This document shows, piece by piece, positions 28,586 through 39,419 of a stretch of DNA of 64,000 bases. The stretch spans positions 1-64,000 of the forward strand of contig NZ_JAKSYL010000124.1 in NCBI RefSeq assembly GCF_022829515.1. Reading direction: 5' to 3'. Position numbers and translations under genes: made by a program. The first letter of the stretch is position 1. Every line of letters starts with the position of its first letter. The notes beneath the pieces were generated by a model, which made no database searches, was not told the origin of the DNA, and was given only the letters and a program-made list of their open reading frames with translations. The stretch comes from Methylobacterium sp. J-048. Lineage in GTDB: Bacteria > Pseudomonadota > Alphaproteobacteria > Rhizobiales > Beijerinckiaceae.

Positions 28586-29872
28586 ATGGCGCGTCCGAAG
28601 TGTCGGCGGAACCGTCTCATGCGTGTCGCCGCCCTGACCGCCGCCCTCAGCGCCCTCGCGCTTGGCGGCTGTGTCGGCGGATTCGGGGATGGACGCGCCG
28701 CCCGGCGCGCGTCCCCGCCCCGAGCCGAGCTGTCGCCACCGGCCGAAGTGCCGCTGGGCGGCGCACCCGCCCCATCTGCCGCAACGCCCGGCACGCCTCT
28801 GACCCCGGCCGCTTCGGGCGGCAACCGCATCGGCTCCGGCGCCGTGAAAGTCGCGCTGGTCCTGCCACTCACCGGCACCGGCGTGGCGGTCGGCAGCGCG
28901 ATGCGCAACGCGGCGCAGCTCGCCTACGACGAGGCGCAGCAGCCGGACCTGACGGTCCTGGTCGAGGACGACCGTGGCAGCCCGGACGGGGCCCGGGACG
29001 CGACCCAGGACGCCCTCAAGCAAGGCGCCGACATCGTGCTCGGCCCCGTCTTCGCCGCCAACGTCCAGGCCGCCGCCGTGCCGGCCAAGGCCGCGGGCAA
29101 GCCTGTGATCGGCTTCTCGACGGACGCCTCGGTGGCGGCCCGGGGCGTCTATCTCCTGAGCTTCCTGCCGCAGCCGGAGGTCGACCGGATCGTCGACGAA
29201 TCCGTCGCGGACGGAAAGCGCTCCTTCGCGGCTCTGATCCCGGAGACCGCCTACGGCAACGCCGTCGAGGCCGAGTTCCGCGAGGCGGTGGCCCGCAAGG
29301 GCGCCCGGGTGGCGGCGGTGGAGCGCTATGCGCCTGGGGCACCGGGACCGGCGGTCGAGCGGCTGGCCCGGGTCATCACCGGGGCCGGCGCCACGGCCGA
29401 CGCGCTGTTCATCCCGGAGACCGCCGAGGCCATGCCCGCGGTCGCCGCGGCCCTGACCAAGGCCGGCTACAACCCCGCCCGGATCCGGCCGATCGGCACT
29501 GCCCTGTGGAGCGAGCCGGCCCTGTTCGCGCTGCCGGCGCTCCAGGGTGGACGGTTCGCCTCGCCCGACCGGAACGGCTTCTCCAGTTTCAGCGGCCGGT
29601 ATCAGGCCCGGTTCGGCGCGGCGCCGCCGCGGGTCGCCTCGCTGGCCTACGACGCGGTGATGCTGTCGGCGGCGCTGACGCGGCAATACGGCTCGCAGCG
29701 CTTCGCCGAGACAACGCTCACCAACGCGTCGGGCTTCGCCGGCACCGACGGCACGTTTCGATTTCGGCCGGAGGGCCTGAGCGAGCGGGCGCTCGCCGTC
29801 TACGAGATCCGCAACAACGCCGCGACCGTGGTCAGCCCGGCGCCGCGCGTCCTCTCGAAGCCTGGCACCTGA
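28586..29872 (+). CDS. LpoA-like penicillin-binding protein activator lipoprotein
   Basis: The 428-residue lipoprotein has a lipobox LALGGC at about residues 24-29, then a Pro-rich linker and a periplasmic-binding type I fold. The fold has VKVALVLPLTGTGVAVGSAM, LVEDDRGSPDG and ALIPETAYGNAV. The family includes LpoA/YraM and leucine-binding-like proteins. The divergent rsmI and nearby yraN reproduce the yraL-yraM-yraN neighbourhood, which favours an LpoA-type role in peptidoglycan synthesis over ligand transport. The ribosome-binding site is GAAGGAGA. Confidence 0.82.
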   Translation: MARPKCRRNRLMRVAALTAALSALALGGCVGGFGDGRAARRASPPRAELSPPAEVPLGGAPAPSAATPGTPLTPAASGGNRIGSGAVKVALVLPLTGTGVAVGSAMRNAAQLAYDEAQQPDLTVLVEDDRGSPDGARDATQDALKQGADIVLGPVFAANVQAAAVPAKAAGKPVIGFSTDASVAARGVYLLSFLPQPEVDRIVDESVADGKRSFAALIPETAYGNAVEAEFREAVARKGARVAAVERYAPGAPGPAVERLARVITGAGATADALFIPETAEAMPAVAAALTKAGYNPARIRPIGTALWSEPALFALPALQGGRFASPDRNGFSSFSGRYQARFGAAPPRVASLAYDAVMLSAALTRQYGSQRFAETTLTNASGFAGTDGTFRFRPEGLSERALAVYEIRNNAATVVSPAPRVLSKPGT

Positions 29873-31048
29873 TCAGGCGGCCAGCTCGGCGATCAGGGCG
29901 TTGAGCACCGGCGCCCCGCGCGGCGTCGCGGCGATCCGCCCGCCGGGCAAGCGGTGCAGCAAGCCGTCGCCGACCAGCATGCCGATGCGGTTGCCGTTGA
30001 GCGGCCGGCCCTTCAGGGCGGCGTAGCGCCCGGGATCGATCCCCTCGGCGAGCCGCAGGCCCATCACCAGGAATTCGTCGGCCTGATCGGCGCCCGAGAT
30101 CACCTCAGTCTCGGCAATGCCGTGGCCGTCACGCTCGACCCGGGCGAGCCACGCCTCCGGGGCGCGCTCGGTGACGGTACCGAGCCGTCCATCCGGTGCG
30201 ACCAGCCGGCCATGCGCTCCGGGGCCGATGCCGGCATATTCACCGTAGCGCCAATAGAGCAGGTTGTGCCGGGATTCGGCGCCGGGCCGCGCGTGGTTGG
30301 AGATCTCGTAGGACGGCAGGCCCGCCCGTCCGCAGACCTCCTGGGTCACGTCGTAGAAGACACGGCCGGTCTCGTCGTCCGGCGTCACCAGCTTGCCGGC
30401 GGCAGCCAGCCCGTGAAACGGCGTCCCGGGCTCGATGGTGAGCTGGTAAAGCGACAGATGCTCGGCAGCCCACGCCAGCGCCTGGGTCAATTCGGCGCGC
30501 CAGAGGTCCGGCGTCTGGTCGGGACGGGCGTAGATCAGGTCGAACGAGGTTCGGTCGAACACACCTTGCGCGATGCCGATCGCGGCAAGCGCCTCCTCGG
30601 CATTGTGCAGCCGGCCGAGCTTTTTCAACGAGGCGTCGTCGAAAGCCTGCACGCCCAGCGAAACGCGATTGACCCCGGCGGCCCGGTAGCCGCGGAAGCG
30701 GCCGGCTTCGACGCTCGACGGGTTGGCCTCCAGGGTGATCTCGACGTCGGGCGCGATCGCCCAATGGCCGGCAACCGCGTCGAGCAGGCCCGCCACCGTT
30801 GCGGGATCCATCAGCGAGGGCGTGCCGCCGCCGAGAAAGATGCTGGTGACGGTGCGGCCCGGCGTGCGGGCGGCGTTGTGGGCGATCTCGGCCCGGAAGG
30901 CGTCGAGGTAGCGCGGCTGGTCCACGCCCCCATGCCGGACGTGGCTGTTGAAGTCGCAATACGGGCACTTCGCGGCGCAGAAGGGCCAGTGCAGGTAGAT
31001 CCCGAAGCCCGCGTCGCGGGTCGGATGGTCCGGGCCGGTCGAAGTCAT
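29873..31048 (-). CDS. hemW: radical SAM haem chaperone HemW (oxygen-independent coproporphyrinogen oxidase-like)
   Basis: The 391-residue protein has the radical SAM cluster motif CAAKCPYC, then GGGTPSLMDP, ANPSSVEAGRF, GVNRVSLGVQAF and ARPDQTPDLW. HemW members deliver haem to respiratory enzymes and generally lack coproporphyrinogen oxidase activity. The ATG at 31048 is chosen because the conserved FGIYLHWPFC block starts 15 residues later. Its stop converges directly on the LpoA-like stop. Confidence 0.93.
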   Translation of the reverse strand: MTSTGPDHPTRDAGFGIYLHWPFCAAKCPYCDFNSHVRHGGVDQPRYLDAFRAEIAHNAARTPGRTVTSIFLGGGTPSLMDPATVAGLLDAVAGHWAIAPDVEITLEANPSSVEAGRFRGYRAAGVNRVSLGVQAFDDASLKKLGRLHNAEEALAAIGIAQGVFDRTSFDLIYARPDQTPDLWRAELTQALAWAAEHLSLYQLTIEPGTPFHGLAAAGKLVTPDDETGRVFYDVTQEVCGRAGLPSYEISNHARPGAESRHNLLYWRYGEYAGIGPGAHGRLVAPDGRLGTVTERAPEAWLARVERDGHGIAETEVISGADQADEFLVMGLRLAEGIDPGRYAALKGRPLNGNRIGMLVGDGLLHRLPGGRIAATPRGAPVLNALIAELAA

Positions 31049-31086
31049 GATCTTCGGGATGTGAGCGTGCCGGCCCGGTTTGGCAA

Positions 31087-31734
31087 TCAGGATTCCGGCG
31101 CCAGGCAGGCGCGGCTCAGGAGCACGAAGGCCCGGGCCCGGTGCGACAGCCCCTCCCCTTTCTGCCAATCGACCCCGTGCTTCTCCTCGGCGCTCATCTC
31201 GCCGAAGGTCCGGGCATGGCCGTCCGGCTGGAAGATCGGGTCGTAGCCGAAGCCGGCATCGCCGCGCGGCGGAACGAGGGTGCCGAACACGCGGCCCTCG
31301 AACAGCTCGGTGTGGCCGTCCGGCCAGGCGAGTACGAGGGCGGAGACGAAATGCGCCGTCCGGTCGCTCGCCCGACGCTGCTCCAGCTCCGAAAAGATCC
31401 GCGCCATCGCGCCGGAAAAGTCCTTGGCCGGCCCGGCCCAACGGGCGGAGAAGATCCCCGGGGCGCCGTCGAGGGCATCGACGCAGAGGCCGGAATCATC
31501 CGCGAAGGCTGGAAGCCCGGTCGCCTTCGCGGCGGCATGCGCCTTGATGGCGGCGTTCTCGGAGAACATCGTGCCGGTCTCGTCGGGCTCGGGCAGCCCG
31601 AGCTCGCCGGCCGAGACCGCCTCGATCCCGAACGGCGCCAAAAGCTCGCGCATTTCCGCGAGCTTGCCCGCGTTGTGGGTTGCGATGACCACCTTGCCGC
31701 TGAGCTTGCGGTGGCCGCTCGGCTCTACGCTCAC
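31087..31734 (-). CDS. rdgB: XTP/dITP diphosphatase (Ham1)
   Basis: The 215-residue enzyme removes non-canonical purine nucleoside triphosphates. Motifs are [35 protein letters not shown] and GFGYDPIF. The GTG at 31734 overlaps the rph stop (GTGA), a very common rph-rdgB coupling. hemW follows 38 bases downstream, so rph-rdgB-hemW probably form one operon. Confidence 0.95.
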   Translation of the reverse strand: MSVEPSGHRKLSGKVVIATHNAGKLAEMRELLAPFGIEAVSAGELGLPEPDETGTMFSENAAIKAHAAAKATGLPAFADDSGLCVDALDGAPGIFSARWAGPAKDFSGAMARIFSELEQRRASDRTAHFVSALVLAWPDGHTELFEGRVFGTLVPPRGDAGFGYDPIFQPDGHARTFGEMSAEEKHGVDWQKGEGLSHRARAFVLLSRACLAPES

Positions 31735-32444
31735 GCGATCGCCTCCTTCTGGAGCGCCACCAGCCGGTCGGTGCCGGCCCGGGCGAGACGCAGCAATTCC
31801 AGCAGCTGCGCTTCGGTAAAGGGCTCCGTCTCGGCGGTACCCTGCACCTCGACGATGCCGCCCTTGCCGGTCAGCACGAAGTTGGCGTCGGTCTCGGCCG
31901 CCGAATCCTCGGCGTAATCGAGGTCGAGCACCAGATTGCCCTTGTACAGGCCGCAGGAGACCGCCGCGACGTGATCGCGCAGCGGGTCTACCGAGATGAT
32001 CGAGCGGGTGCGCATCCAGGCGAAGCAATCGTGGAGGGCGACCCAGGCGCCCGTGATCGCGGCGGTGCGGGTGCCGCCGTCGGCCTGGATCACGTCGCAA
32101 TCGACCGTCACCTGCCGCTCGCCGATGGCGGGGAGATTCGTCACCGCCCGGAGCGAGCGACCGATCAGGCGCTGGATCTCCTGGGTCCGGCCGGAGGGCT
32201 TGCCGGAATTGATCTCACGCCGGGTCCGGTCGTGCGTCGCCCGCGGCAGCATGGCATACTCCGCTGTGACCCAGCCTTTGCCGGAGCCGCGCAGCCAGGG
32301 CGGCCCGCGCTCCTCGAGGGAGGCGGTGCAGAGCACGCGGGTGTTGCCGAAGCTGACCAGGCACGAGCCCTCGGCATAGCGCGAGACCGCGCGCTCCAGG
32401 GTCACGGGCCGCAGCTCGTCGGCGGCGCGCTTCGAAGGCCTCAT
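31731..32444 (-). CDS. rph: ribonuclease PH
   Basis: The 237-residue phosphorolytic exoribonuclease trims tRNA 3' ends. Family segments are [62 protein letters not shown] and [16 protein letters not shown]. The ATG at 32444 has AGAAAGGG upstream. It is divergent from hrcA with about 127 bases between them, the usual alphaproteobacterial arrangement. Confidence 0.95.
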   Translation of the reverse strand: MRPSKRAADELRPVTLERAVSRYAEGSCLVSFGNTRVLCTASLEERGPPWLRGSGKGWVTAEYAMLPRATHDRTRREINSGKPSGRTQEIQRLIGRSLRAVTNLPAIGERQVTVDCDVIQADGGTRTAAITGAWVALHDCFAWMRTRSIISVDPLRDHVAAVSCGLYKGNLVLDLDYAEDSAAETDANFVLTGKGGIVEVQGTAETEPFTEAQLLELLRLARAGTDRLVALQKEAIA

Positions 32445-32571
32445 GGCGGGCCCTTTCTGGTGAGAGAGTGAGGGCCGGGCTCTTAGGCCGCTGGGCCGGC
32501 GCGGGCAAGCATCGCCGGACGGATTGATCCCCGGACACCGGGCGGACATGATCGGACGACAGGATGACCGC

Positions 32572-33666
32572 GTGACCGACCCGAACACCCACTTCCCGCA
32601 AGACCCCTCGATGCAGGCTCTCGCCGCCCTCAACGAGCGCGCCCGCGAGATCTTCCGGCAGATCGTGGAGAGTTATCTCACCACCGGCGAGCCGGTGGGA
32701 TCGCGCAATCTGGCGCGCATCCTGCCGATGGCGCTGTCGCCGGCCTCGATCCGCAACGTGATGGCGGATCTGGAGCATTCCGGCCTGATCTTCGCACCCC
32801 ACACCTCGGCCGGCCGCCTGCCGACCGAACTCGGCCTGCGTTTCTTCGTCGACGCCATGCTCGAACTCGGCGATGTCGGCCAGGAGGAACAGGCCCGGAT
32901 CGAGGCGGAGATGCGCGCCGCCGCCTCCGGGCACACCTTCGATTCGGCCCTGGCCGCGGCCTCGACCATGCTGTCGGGCATCTCCCGAGGAGCCGGCGTG
33001 GTGCTGACCACGAAGGCGAACGTGCACCTGAAACATATCGAGTTCGTTCGGCTCGATCCGGCCCGCGCCCTGGTGGTGCTGGTCTCGGATGACGGCTCGG
33101 TGGAGAACCGTCTGGTCGACCTGCCGCCGGGCCTGCCCGCCGGTGCGCTGCAGGAGGCGACGAACTTCCTCAACGCCCGGCTGCAGGGCCGCACCCTCGG
33201 GACCCTGCGGGCCGAGATCGAGGCCGGACGCACCGCGATGAAGCGGGAACTCGACGCGCTGACCGAGCGCCTGGTCGATGCCGGCCTGGCGACCCCGGTC
33301 GGCCCGAGCGAGGCCCGTCAGCTGATCGTGCGCGGGCAGGCGAACCTGCTCGAAGACCTGCGCGCCGTCGAGGATCTCGAACGCATCCGCCTGCTGTTCA
33401 ACGACCTGGAGACCCAGAAGGACGTGATCGATCTTCTGGCCCGCGCCGAGGGCGGCGAGGGCGTGCGGATCTTCATCGGCTCGGAGAACAAGCTGTTCTC
33501 ACTCTCGGGCTCCTCGCTGATCGCCGCGCCGTTCCGGGACGGATCGCAGAAGATCGTCGGCGTGGTCGGGGTGATCGGCCCGACGCGGCTGAACTACGCC
33601 CGCATCGTGCCGATGGTCGACTACACCGCCCGCGTGGTCTCGAAGCTGCTCGACGGCGGGCGCTGA
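32572..33666 (+). CDS. hrcA: heat-inducible transcription repressor HrcA
   Basis: The 364-residue repressor controls groESL/dnaK-type genes by binding CIRCE elements. The N-terminal winged helix includes [31 protein letters not shown] and [10 protein letters not shown]. The inserted dimerisation region and C-terminal [21 protein letters not shown] are typical. The GTG at 32572 follows AGGATGACCGC. No clear CIRCE element is visible in the upstream gap, and grpE, often next, is absent. Confidence 0.94.
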   Translation: MTDPNTHFPQDPSMQALAALNERAREIFRQIVESYLTTGEPVGSRNLARILPMALSPASIRNVMADLEHSGLIFAPHTSAGRLPTELGLRFFVDAMLELGDVGQEEQARIEAEMRAAASGHTFDSALAAASTMLSGISRGAGVVLTTKANVHLKHIEFVRLDPARALVVLVSDDGSVENRLVDLPPGLPAGALQEATNFLNARLQGRTLGTLRAEIEAGRTAMKRELDALTERLVDAGLATPVGPSEARQLIVRGQANLLEDLRAVEDLERIRLLFNDLETQKDVIDLLARAEGGEGVRIFIGSENKLFSLSGSSLIAAPFRDGSQKIVGVVGVIGPTRLNYARIVPMVDYTARVVSKLLDGGR

Positions 33667-33676
33667 CGATCCCGGC

Positions 33677-35674
33677 TCAGGCGGCCCGGACGGTGTGCAG
33701 GAACCCGGCGACTTCCTGGGTGAGCTGCGCCGATTGCCGCGACAGTTCGGAGGCCGCGGCCAGGACCTGATGGGCCGCCGCTCCGGTCTGCTCGGCCGCG
33801 CCGGCGACCCCGGTGATGTTGGTGGTGACCTCGTCCGTCCCGCCGGCCGCCTGGCCGACATTGCGCACGATTTCCTGGGTCGCCGCGCCCTGCTGTTCCA
33901 CCGCCGCCGCCACCGCGCCGGTCACGTGGTTGATGTCGCGGATCCGCGTCACGATCCCGCCGATCGCCTGGGCGGCCTGGTCGGTCGAGCCCTGGATCCG
34001 GCCGATCAGACCGGTAATCTCTTCCGTGGCTTTGGCGGTCTGTGCGGCGAGTTCCTTCACCTCGGAAGCGACGACGGCGAAGCCGCGCCCCGCCTCGCCC
34101 GCGCGGGCCGCCTCGATCGTCGCGTTCAAGGCGAGAAGGTTGGTCTGGGACGCGATGCTGGAGATCAGCCCTACCGTGTCGCCGATCCTGGACACGGCCT
34201 GGGCCAGCTCCTGCACCAGTTGGCCGGTCTGGTCCGCCTCGCCGACGGCCGCCTGGGCAAGGCTCGCCGAGCCCTCGACCTGCCCGGCGATCTCCCGCAC
34301 GCTGCTGCCGAGTTGCTGAGCGGCTGCGGCCACGGTCCGGACGTTGGTGGAGGCCTCTTCGGCCGCTGCCGCAACGCTGGTCGATTGCGCCGCCGCCTGG
34401 GTCGCACTCGCCGTCAGCGTCTGCGCCGTGGCCTCGAGTTCGGTCGCCGACGACGACACCATGCCGACGATGCTGCCCACCGCCCGCTCGAAGCCGTCGG
34501 CCAGGGCGATCATCGTGCGCTTGCGCTCGGCCGCGGCGGCCGCGTCGGCCAGGCGCCGCGCCTCGGCCTCGTCGCGGGCCTTCCGGGCGACCAGGGCCTT
34601 GATGCTCTCCACCGCCCGGCCGACCATGCCGATCTCGTCGCTGCGCCGGGCCTCGGCGATCTCGGCATCGATCGCGCCCCGGCTCATGCGCTGCAGCGCC
34701 CCGACCAGGCGGTTCAACGGACGTGACACCGTAATCGTCATCAGCCGGCCGACCACGATGCCGAGCACCAGCAATGCGATCAGCGTGGCCACCGCCAGCA
34801 TGAGGGCCAGACTCTCGACCGGCGCGTAGGCTGCGGCGCTGTCGACCGAGAGCGCGATGTACCAGTCAAGCGAGGCCGGCAGGTTGGGGATCCGTGCGAA
34901 GACTGTCAGCGTCGCGCGGTCGCCCTCCCGGGTCTCGGCGACGTGCTCGCCGATCTTCGGCAGCGGCCCGGCCAGCAGGTCCGCCAGCGGCTTGCCGATC
35001 AGCTCCGTGCGCGGATGGATCAGCACCTTGCCGGAACCGGACACCAAGTAGGCATAGCCGTTCCCGCCGGTGGCCACGCTGCTGATCATTTGGGCGAGCA
35101 CGCCGGAATCGAAATCGCTCCCGACCGCGCCGAGGAACGTCCCGGTCTCGTCCACCACCGGAGCCGCGGAGGTGATCGTGAGCTTCCGGGTGCTTGCCGC
35201 AACATACGGCTCGGTCAAGAACGCGCCCTTCGCGGCCTCCGCGCCCTTGTACCAGGGGCGCTGACGCGGATCGTATCCGGGCGCGATCTCGCCCTTCGGC
35301 ATCTTGGTGTAGAACCCGTCCGTGCGGCCGAAGGAACTCAGAAGGAAGGCGTCGCGCGCGATGGGGGCGCCGAGAACGCGATCCGCCTCCGGGCCGGCCC
35401 CCACGGCGACGATCTCCTGCGCGATCAGCTGCGTCAGATCGAGCTTGCCGCGCAGCCAGTTGCCGACACTCTGCGCCGCCGAGGCGCTCAGGTTCGTCAT
35501 AGTGAGCGCCACGTTGCCTCGCAGGGCGGCGGCTTGGGCGTGATAGATATACGCGGAGCAGGCGACGAAGACGGCGCAGACGATCCCGAGGATCAGGAGC
35601 GTCGCGCGACCGGCGACGCCGAGGCGCGGATGCTGCACGGCCGCCGGCTCGGACGCCTCGCCAAAGTCTGACAC
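33677..35674 (-). CDS. methyl-accepting chemotaxis protein, dCache type (copy 1)
   Basis: The 665-residue receptor has TM1 at about residues 24-46, a periplasmic double-Cache domain (about 50-275) and TM2 near 285-305. A HAMP region with [13 protein letters not shown] follows, then a methyl-accepting signalling domain with the hairpin tip [26 protein letters not shown] split over about residues 505-530. The dCache domain keeps the DPRQRPWY block, but the residue two places after the PY in TEPYVAAS is Ala, where amino-acid receptors have Asp. The start is a GTG with GAGGAG. It is paralogous to the gene at 36049. Confidence 0.93.
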   Translation of the reverse strand: MSDFGEASEPAAVQHPRLGVAGRATLLILGIVCAVFVACSAYIYHAQAAALRGNVALTMTNLSASAAQSVGNWLRGKLDLTQLIAQEIVAVGAGPEADRVLGAPIARDAFLLSSFGRTDGFYTKMPKGEIAPGYDPRQRPWYKGAEAAKGAFLTEPYVAASTRKLTITSAAPVVDETGTFLGAVGSDFDSGVLAQMISSVATGGNGYAYLVSGSGKVLIHPRTELIGKPLADLLAGPLPKIGEHVAETREGDRATLTVFARIPNLPASLDWYIALSVDSAAAYAPVESLALMLAVATLIALLVLGIVVGRLMTITVSRPLNRLVGALQRMSRGAIDAEIAEARRSDEIGMVGRAVESIKALVARKARDEAEARRLADAAAAAERKRTMIALADGFERAVGSIVGMVSSSATELEATAQTLTASATQAAAQSTSVAAAAEEASTNVRTVAAAAQQLGSSVREIAGQVEGSASLAQAAVGEADQTGQLVQELAQAVSRIGDTVGLISSIASQTNLLALNATIEAARAGEAGRGFAVVASEVKELAAQTAKATEEITGLIGRIQGSTDQAAQAIGGIVTRIRDINHVTGAVAAAVEQQGAATQEIVRNVGQAAGGTDEVTTNITGVAGAAEQTGAAAHQVLAAASELSRQSAQLTQEVAGFLHTVRAA

Positions 35675-36048
35675 GCAGCTCTCCTCGAATCAGGAAAAGA
35701 CGACTCTTACCGCCGCAACGGTCGCGCTTTCCCGATCCGACGTCCAGCAACGATGGCGTCGATGCACGCCTTGTCCAATATCAGCACCCGCAGGCTTCGG
35801 ACATTATGCGCATTGATCTATCTACTCTTCGATCTCGACATAGAATATCGAACCATTTCTTATCGCGACGAGGACAAATAAACATGACTCACCACAGGAT
35901 TTACATTTTGACCGCAGCGAACGAGGAATTTTGACTTCGGTCGTTCGCCATGGCCACGCAAAGAATTCGGCAGCCTTCCTTCGTCGGATAGCCGCCGACA
36001 CTCAAACAATGATGCCTGGACCGTAGACCGAACCGGGATCGACACCGT
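35675..36048. other. AT-richer gap between the two chemoreceptor genes
   Basis: About 370 bases hold the promoter side of the copy 1 receptor gene and the 3' end of copy 2. The stretch 35760-35900 is noticeably richer in A and T than the genes. I see no convincing gene; a 61-codon minus frame lacks a ribosome-binding site and any family feature. Confidence 0.4.
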
Positions 36049-38049
36049 TCAGGCGGCCCGGACCGTGTTCAGAAACCGGGCGACCTCCGTGTTGAGCTGC
36101 GCCGATTGCTGCGACAGCGTGGAGGCCGCGTCCAGGACCTGATGGGCCGCGTGGCCGGTTTGCTCGGCGGATTCGGCGACGCCGGTGATGTTAGCGGTCA
36201 CCTGATCGGTCCCGGTCGCCGCCTGACTGACGTTGCGGACGATCTCCTGGGTCGCCGCACCCTGCTCCTCCACCGCCGCCGCAACCGCACCGGTCACATC
36301 GTTGATGTCGCGGATGCGGGTCACGATCCCGCCGATCGCCTGCGCGGCGTGGTCGGTCGAGCCCTGGATCCGGCCGATCAGGCCGGTGATCTCTTCCGTT
36401 GCCCTGGCGGTCTGCGCGGCGAGTTCCTTCACTTCGGAGGCAACGACGGCAAAGCCGCGGCCCGCCTCACCCGCCCGGGCCGCCTCGATCGTCGCGTTCA
36501 GGGCCAAAAGGTTGGTCTGCGCCGCGATGCTGGAGATCAACCCGACCGCGTCGCCGATCTTGGACACCGCCTGGGCGAGTTCCTGCACGAGCCGGCCGGT
36601 CTGGTCCGCCTCGCCAACCGCGGCTCGGGCGAGGCTCGCGGAGCCTCCGACCTGCCCGGCGATCTCCTGCACGCTGCTGCCCAGCTGTTCCGCGGCCGCC
36701 GCGACGGTGCGGACATTGGAGGCGGCCTCCTCGGCCGCCGCCGCGACGCTGGTGGATTGCGCCGCGGCCTGGGTCGCGGTCGCCGTCAGTGTCTGGGCGG
36801 TCCCTTGGAGTTGTGTCGCCGAGGACGCGACCATGCCGACGATCGCGCCCACGGCCCGCTCGAACCCATCCGCCAGCGCAATCATGGCGTGCTTGCGCTC
36901 GGCTGCAGCGGCCTCGTCGGCCTGGCGCTTCGCCTCGGCCTGCTCCGCTGCCTTCCGCGCGACCAGCGCCTTGATGCCCTCCACGGCGCGGCCGACCATG
37001 CCGATCTCGTCGTTGCGCCACGCCTCCGCGATCTCGGCATCGATCGCGCCCTGGCTCATGCGCTGCAGGGCGCCGACCAGCCGGTTCAGCGGACGCGACA
37101 CGGTGATGGTCATCAGCCGGCCGATCACGATCGCGAGGACAAGCAGCACGAGAAGCGTGGCCACCGCCAAGTCCCGCGCCAGAGCGGCGGTCGGGGCCAG
37201 CGCCGTGGCGCTGTCGACCGAGAGCGCCACGTACCAGTCGAGCGAGGCCGGCAGGTTCGGGACGCGGGCGAACACCGTGAAGGTCGCCCGGTCGCCCTCG
37301 CGGGTCTCGGCCAGGGTGCCGCCGATCTTCGGGAGCGGCCCGGACAACAGGTCCGACAGCGGCTTGCCGATCAGCTCCGCCCGCGGGTGGACCAGCACGG
37401 TTCCGGTGCCCGAGACCAGGTAGGCGTAGCTTTTGTCACCGGTTGCGACCTCCGCGATCATCCGAGTCAGGGCGGCGCTGTCAAAATCGCCGCCGATCAC
37501 ACCGAGGATCGCCCGGTTCTCGCCGAAGATCGGACCCGTCGCGGTGATGGTGACGATATCCGTTCCGGCCGAGGTGTAGGGCTCGGTCAAAACCGCCTGT
37601 CCCGCCGCAAGCGCATCCTTGTACCAGGGACGCTCACGCGGATCGTAACCGGCGGGCAGCTCCGTCTTGGGCATCTCCGTGTAGAAGCCGTCCGGACGGC
37701 CGAGATAGGCGCTGAAGAAGACCTCGCGCGCCAGCGGCAGACCGAGCACGTCGTCCGCCTTCGGCCCTGCTCCGACGGCTGCGATCTGCTGGGCCATGAG
37801 CTGCGTCAGTTCGAGCTTGCCGCGCAACCAGTTGCCGACACTCCGCGCCGATGCGGCACTCAGGCTCGACATGGTGGCGTGGAGATTGTCCCGCAGTGCA
37901 GAGGATTGTGTGGCGTAGAGGTAGGCGGAACTCCCCCCGAAGCCGGCGCACACGACAACAAGGATCATGAGCATGGCGCGACCGGAAACACCGAGTCGCG
38001 GACGCGACACACGCACCAGTTCAGCCGCTTTGAAATCTGGTCCCGACAT
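36049..38049 (-). CDS. methyl-accepting chemotaxis protein, dCache type (copy 2)
   Basis: The 666-residue paralogue of copy 1 has the same domain order: TM1, dCache, TM2, HAMP and MCP signal. The signalling halves are nearly identical (for example [15 protein letters not shown] and [11 protein letters not shown]). The dCache domains differ more, for instance [12 protein letters not shown] and [10 protein letters not shown] here, so the two receptors probably sense different ligands. The residue after the PY motif that is Asp in amino-acid receptors is Ser here. The ATG has AGAGGCAG upstream. Confidence 0.93.
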   Translation of the reverse strand: MSGPDFKAAELVRVSRPRLGVSGRAMLMILVVVCAGFGGSSAYLYATQSSALRDNLHATMSSLSAASARSVGNWLRGKLELTQLMAQQIAAVGAGPKADDVLGLPLAREVFFSAYLGRPDGFYTEMPKTELPAGYDPRERPWYKDALAAGQAVLTEPYTSAGTDIVTITATGPIFGENRAILGVIGGDFDSAALTRMIAEVATGDKSYAYLVSGTGTVLVHPRAELIGKPLSDLLSGPLPKIGGTLAETREGDRATFTVFARVPNLPASLDWYVALSVDSATALAPTAALARDLAVATLLVLLVLAIVIGRLMTITVSRPLNRLVGALQRMSQGAIDAEIAEAWRNDEIGMVGRAVEGIKALVARKAAEQAEAKRQADEAAAAERKHAMIALADGFERAVGAIVGMVASSATQLQGTAQTLTATATQAAAQSTSVAAAAEEAASNVRTVAAAAEQLGSSVQEIAGQVGGSASLARAAVGEADQTGRLVQELAQAVSKIGDAVGLISSIAAQTNLLALNATIEAARAGEAGRGFAVVASEVKELAAQTARATEEITGLIGRIQGSTDHAAQAIGGIVTRIRDINDVTGAVAAAVEEQGAATQEIVRNVSQAATGTDQVTANITGVAESAEQTGHAAHQVLDAASTLSQQSAQLNTEVARFLNTVRAA

Positions 38050-38362
38050 ACGCTGCCTCTGAACAACTCACGATTGATCGACTGTTCAGCGCATTGTGCG
38101 TCAAGTAGAATGCAATGGTTCCCACCGCTGCTCACTGACCCGCACATCGCCTGCACTTGATGATCGATCGACCGTCAGTTGTCGCAGAAAAAACTTCACA
38201 ATGCATCCGCTGTCTGACAAATCCTTCCACGCTTCGACGCGCGCGCTCGTCTTGCCGCGATCCACCTGGCGACGGAAGGATCATGGGATTGTCTTGACCG
38301 TCGCGGTGGACTCCCTAACCGCCGCGCCGCCTGTCGTGGCGGCGCGGCTTTCCGCTTGAGGA
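38050..38362. other. intergenic gap with promoter side of chemoreceptor copy 2
   Basis: About 313 bases with no supported gene; the plus frame 38096-38359 has no ribosome-binding site or family feature. The right part contains the terminator of the DUF1236 gene. The left part should contain the chemoreceptor promoter. Confidence 0.4.
38321..38348 (-). terminator. GC-rich hairpin downstream of DUF1236 gene
   Basis: This is a perfect 11-bp stem (GCCGCGCCGCC / GGCGGCGCGGC) with a 6-base loop, 14 bases past the DUF1236 gene stop. A T-run is weak on the minus strand; the plus side has CTTTCC. Confidence 0.6.
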
Positions 38363-39178
38363 TCAGGCCGGGATTACGTCCACGATCTCGTAGGTGTCGG
38401 GATCGATGATCACGATGTCGTCGCGCACCAGGATGAAATCGTAGCCCTCGTATTCCGGCACGATCTCGACGATCGCGGGCGGCAGCCGGTGCAGGCTGAC
38501 GGAGCGCGGAATCGCGGAGCCGACTGCGAGCCCGAACGCGACGTCGCGGAGCGGCGAGACGCCGAGCCGGGTGATCGAGCCGCGGAACTCGGTGCGCTGG
38601 CGGGTGTCGAGCCGGTTGACCGCGCCGCGGGCCGACCCGCCGCCCCGGTCGCCCCGGGCACCGTCGCGACCACCCCGATCGCCGCGATCACCCGGCGCGC
38701 CGCGATCGCCGCGCTGGCCGGGGCCGGACTCGTCACGTCCGCCGCGGTCGCCGCGCTGGCCCGGACCGGTCTCGTCGCGTCCACCGCGCTGCTCGGCCGG
38801 GCCGCCGTCGCGGCCGCCCCGCTCAGCTGCGCCGGGATTGCCACTCGGCCCGTTCCTGTCGGCAGCACCGTTGCGCTCGCCGGGAGTACCGCCGGCCGGT
38901 CCGGGCCGGCCGGGACCCTCGGCACCGCGCGAGGCCGGACCGCCGGGCTCGGCGCCGCCACCACGCATCCCGCCGCCCTCGGCACCGCCGCGCATTCCGC
39001 CGCCGCCTGCCCCGCCCGGTCCCGCTCCGCCGCCCGCCGCCGGGCCGGCACCGCCGCCCGCGCCACCGCCGCCGGCGGCCGGACCACCGCCGCCACCCGG
39101 GCCGCCCTGCGCAAAGGCCGTTGCCGCGCCGACGATGAGAATGGCGGCCGCCACCGTGTCCCTGAAGATCCGCGTCAT
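38363..39178 (-). CDS. exported DUF1236 protein with collagen-like glycine-rich region
   Basis: The 271-residue protein has a signal peptide ending FAQ at about residue 24. A very Gly-rich stretch follows (about residues 25-75), then an Arg/Asp/Gly-rich region of imperfect GQRGDRGGRDESGP- and APGDRGDRGG-type repeats (about 120-190). The compact C-terminal DUF1236 domain contains PRSVSLHRLPPAIVEIVPEY and ends IVDVIP. DUF1236 proteins are exported alphaproteobacterial proteins of unknown role. The start at 39178 is defined by the signal peptide. Confidence 0.82.
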   Translation of the reverse strand: MTRIFRDTVAAAILIVGAATAFAQGGPGGGGGPAAGGGGAGGGAGPAAGGGAGPGGAGGGGMRGGAEGGGMRGGGAEPGGPASRGAEGPGRPGPAGGTPGERNGAADRNGPSGNPGAAERGGRDGGPAEQRGGRDETGPGQRGDRGGRDESGPGQRGDRGAPGDRGDRGGRDGARGDRGGGSARGAVNRLDTRQRTEFRGSITRLGVSPLRDVAFGLAVGSAIPRSVSLHRLPPAIVEIVPEYEGYDFILVRDDIVIIDPDTYEIVDVIPA

Positions 39179-39419
39179 GGCATTTCGTCCCGTTGTGGTT
39201 GAGGCGCCCTCGGCACCCGTGCCGGGCCGCAACGGGGTCCCGCGCGAAACCGTTCCGTCCCGCCCTGCCGATAGAGGCCGGTGAGAAGTGACACAGGCAG
39301 CCGCTGTCCCGGTCAAAGTCCGATCACGGACTTGCGATCACGATCGTCGCCTGTAACGTCGCGCTTATCGAAGAATAGGCCGGCTGTTACCGGCCGATGA
39401 GCCGTGAGACGGAGACGCC

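Noticed and set aside
32445..32571. CIRCE element in the rph-hrcA gap
   Set aside because: A GAGTG-like piece is present, but no matching TTAGCACTC arm at the right spacing.
35860..36045. 61-codon minus-strand frame between chemoreceptors
   Set aside because: No start signal and no recognisable protein pattern.
38096..38359. 87-codon plus-strand frame
   Set aside because: It runs through the DUF1236 terminator hairpin and has no ribosome-binding site.
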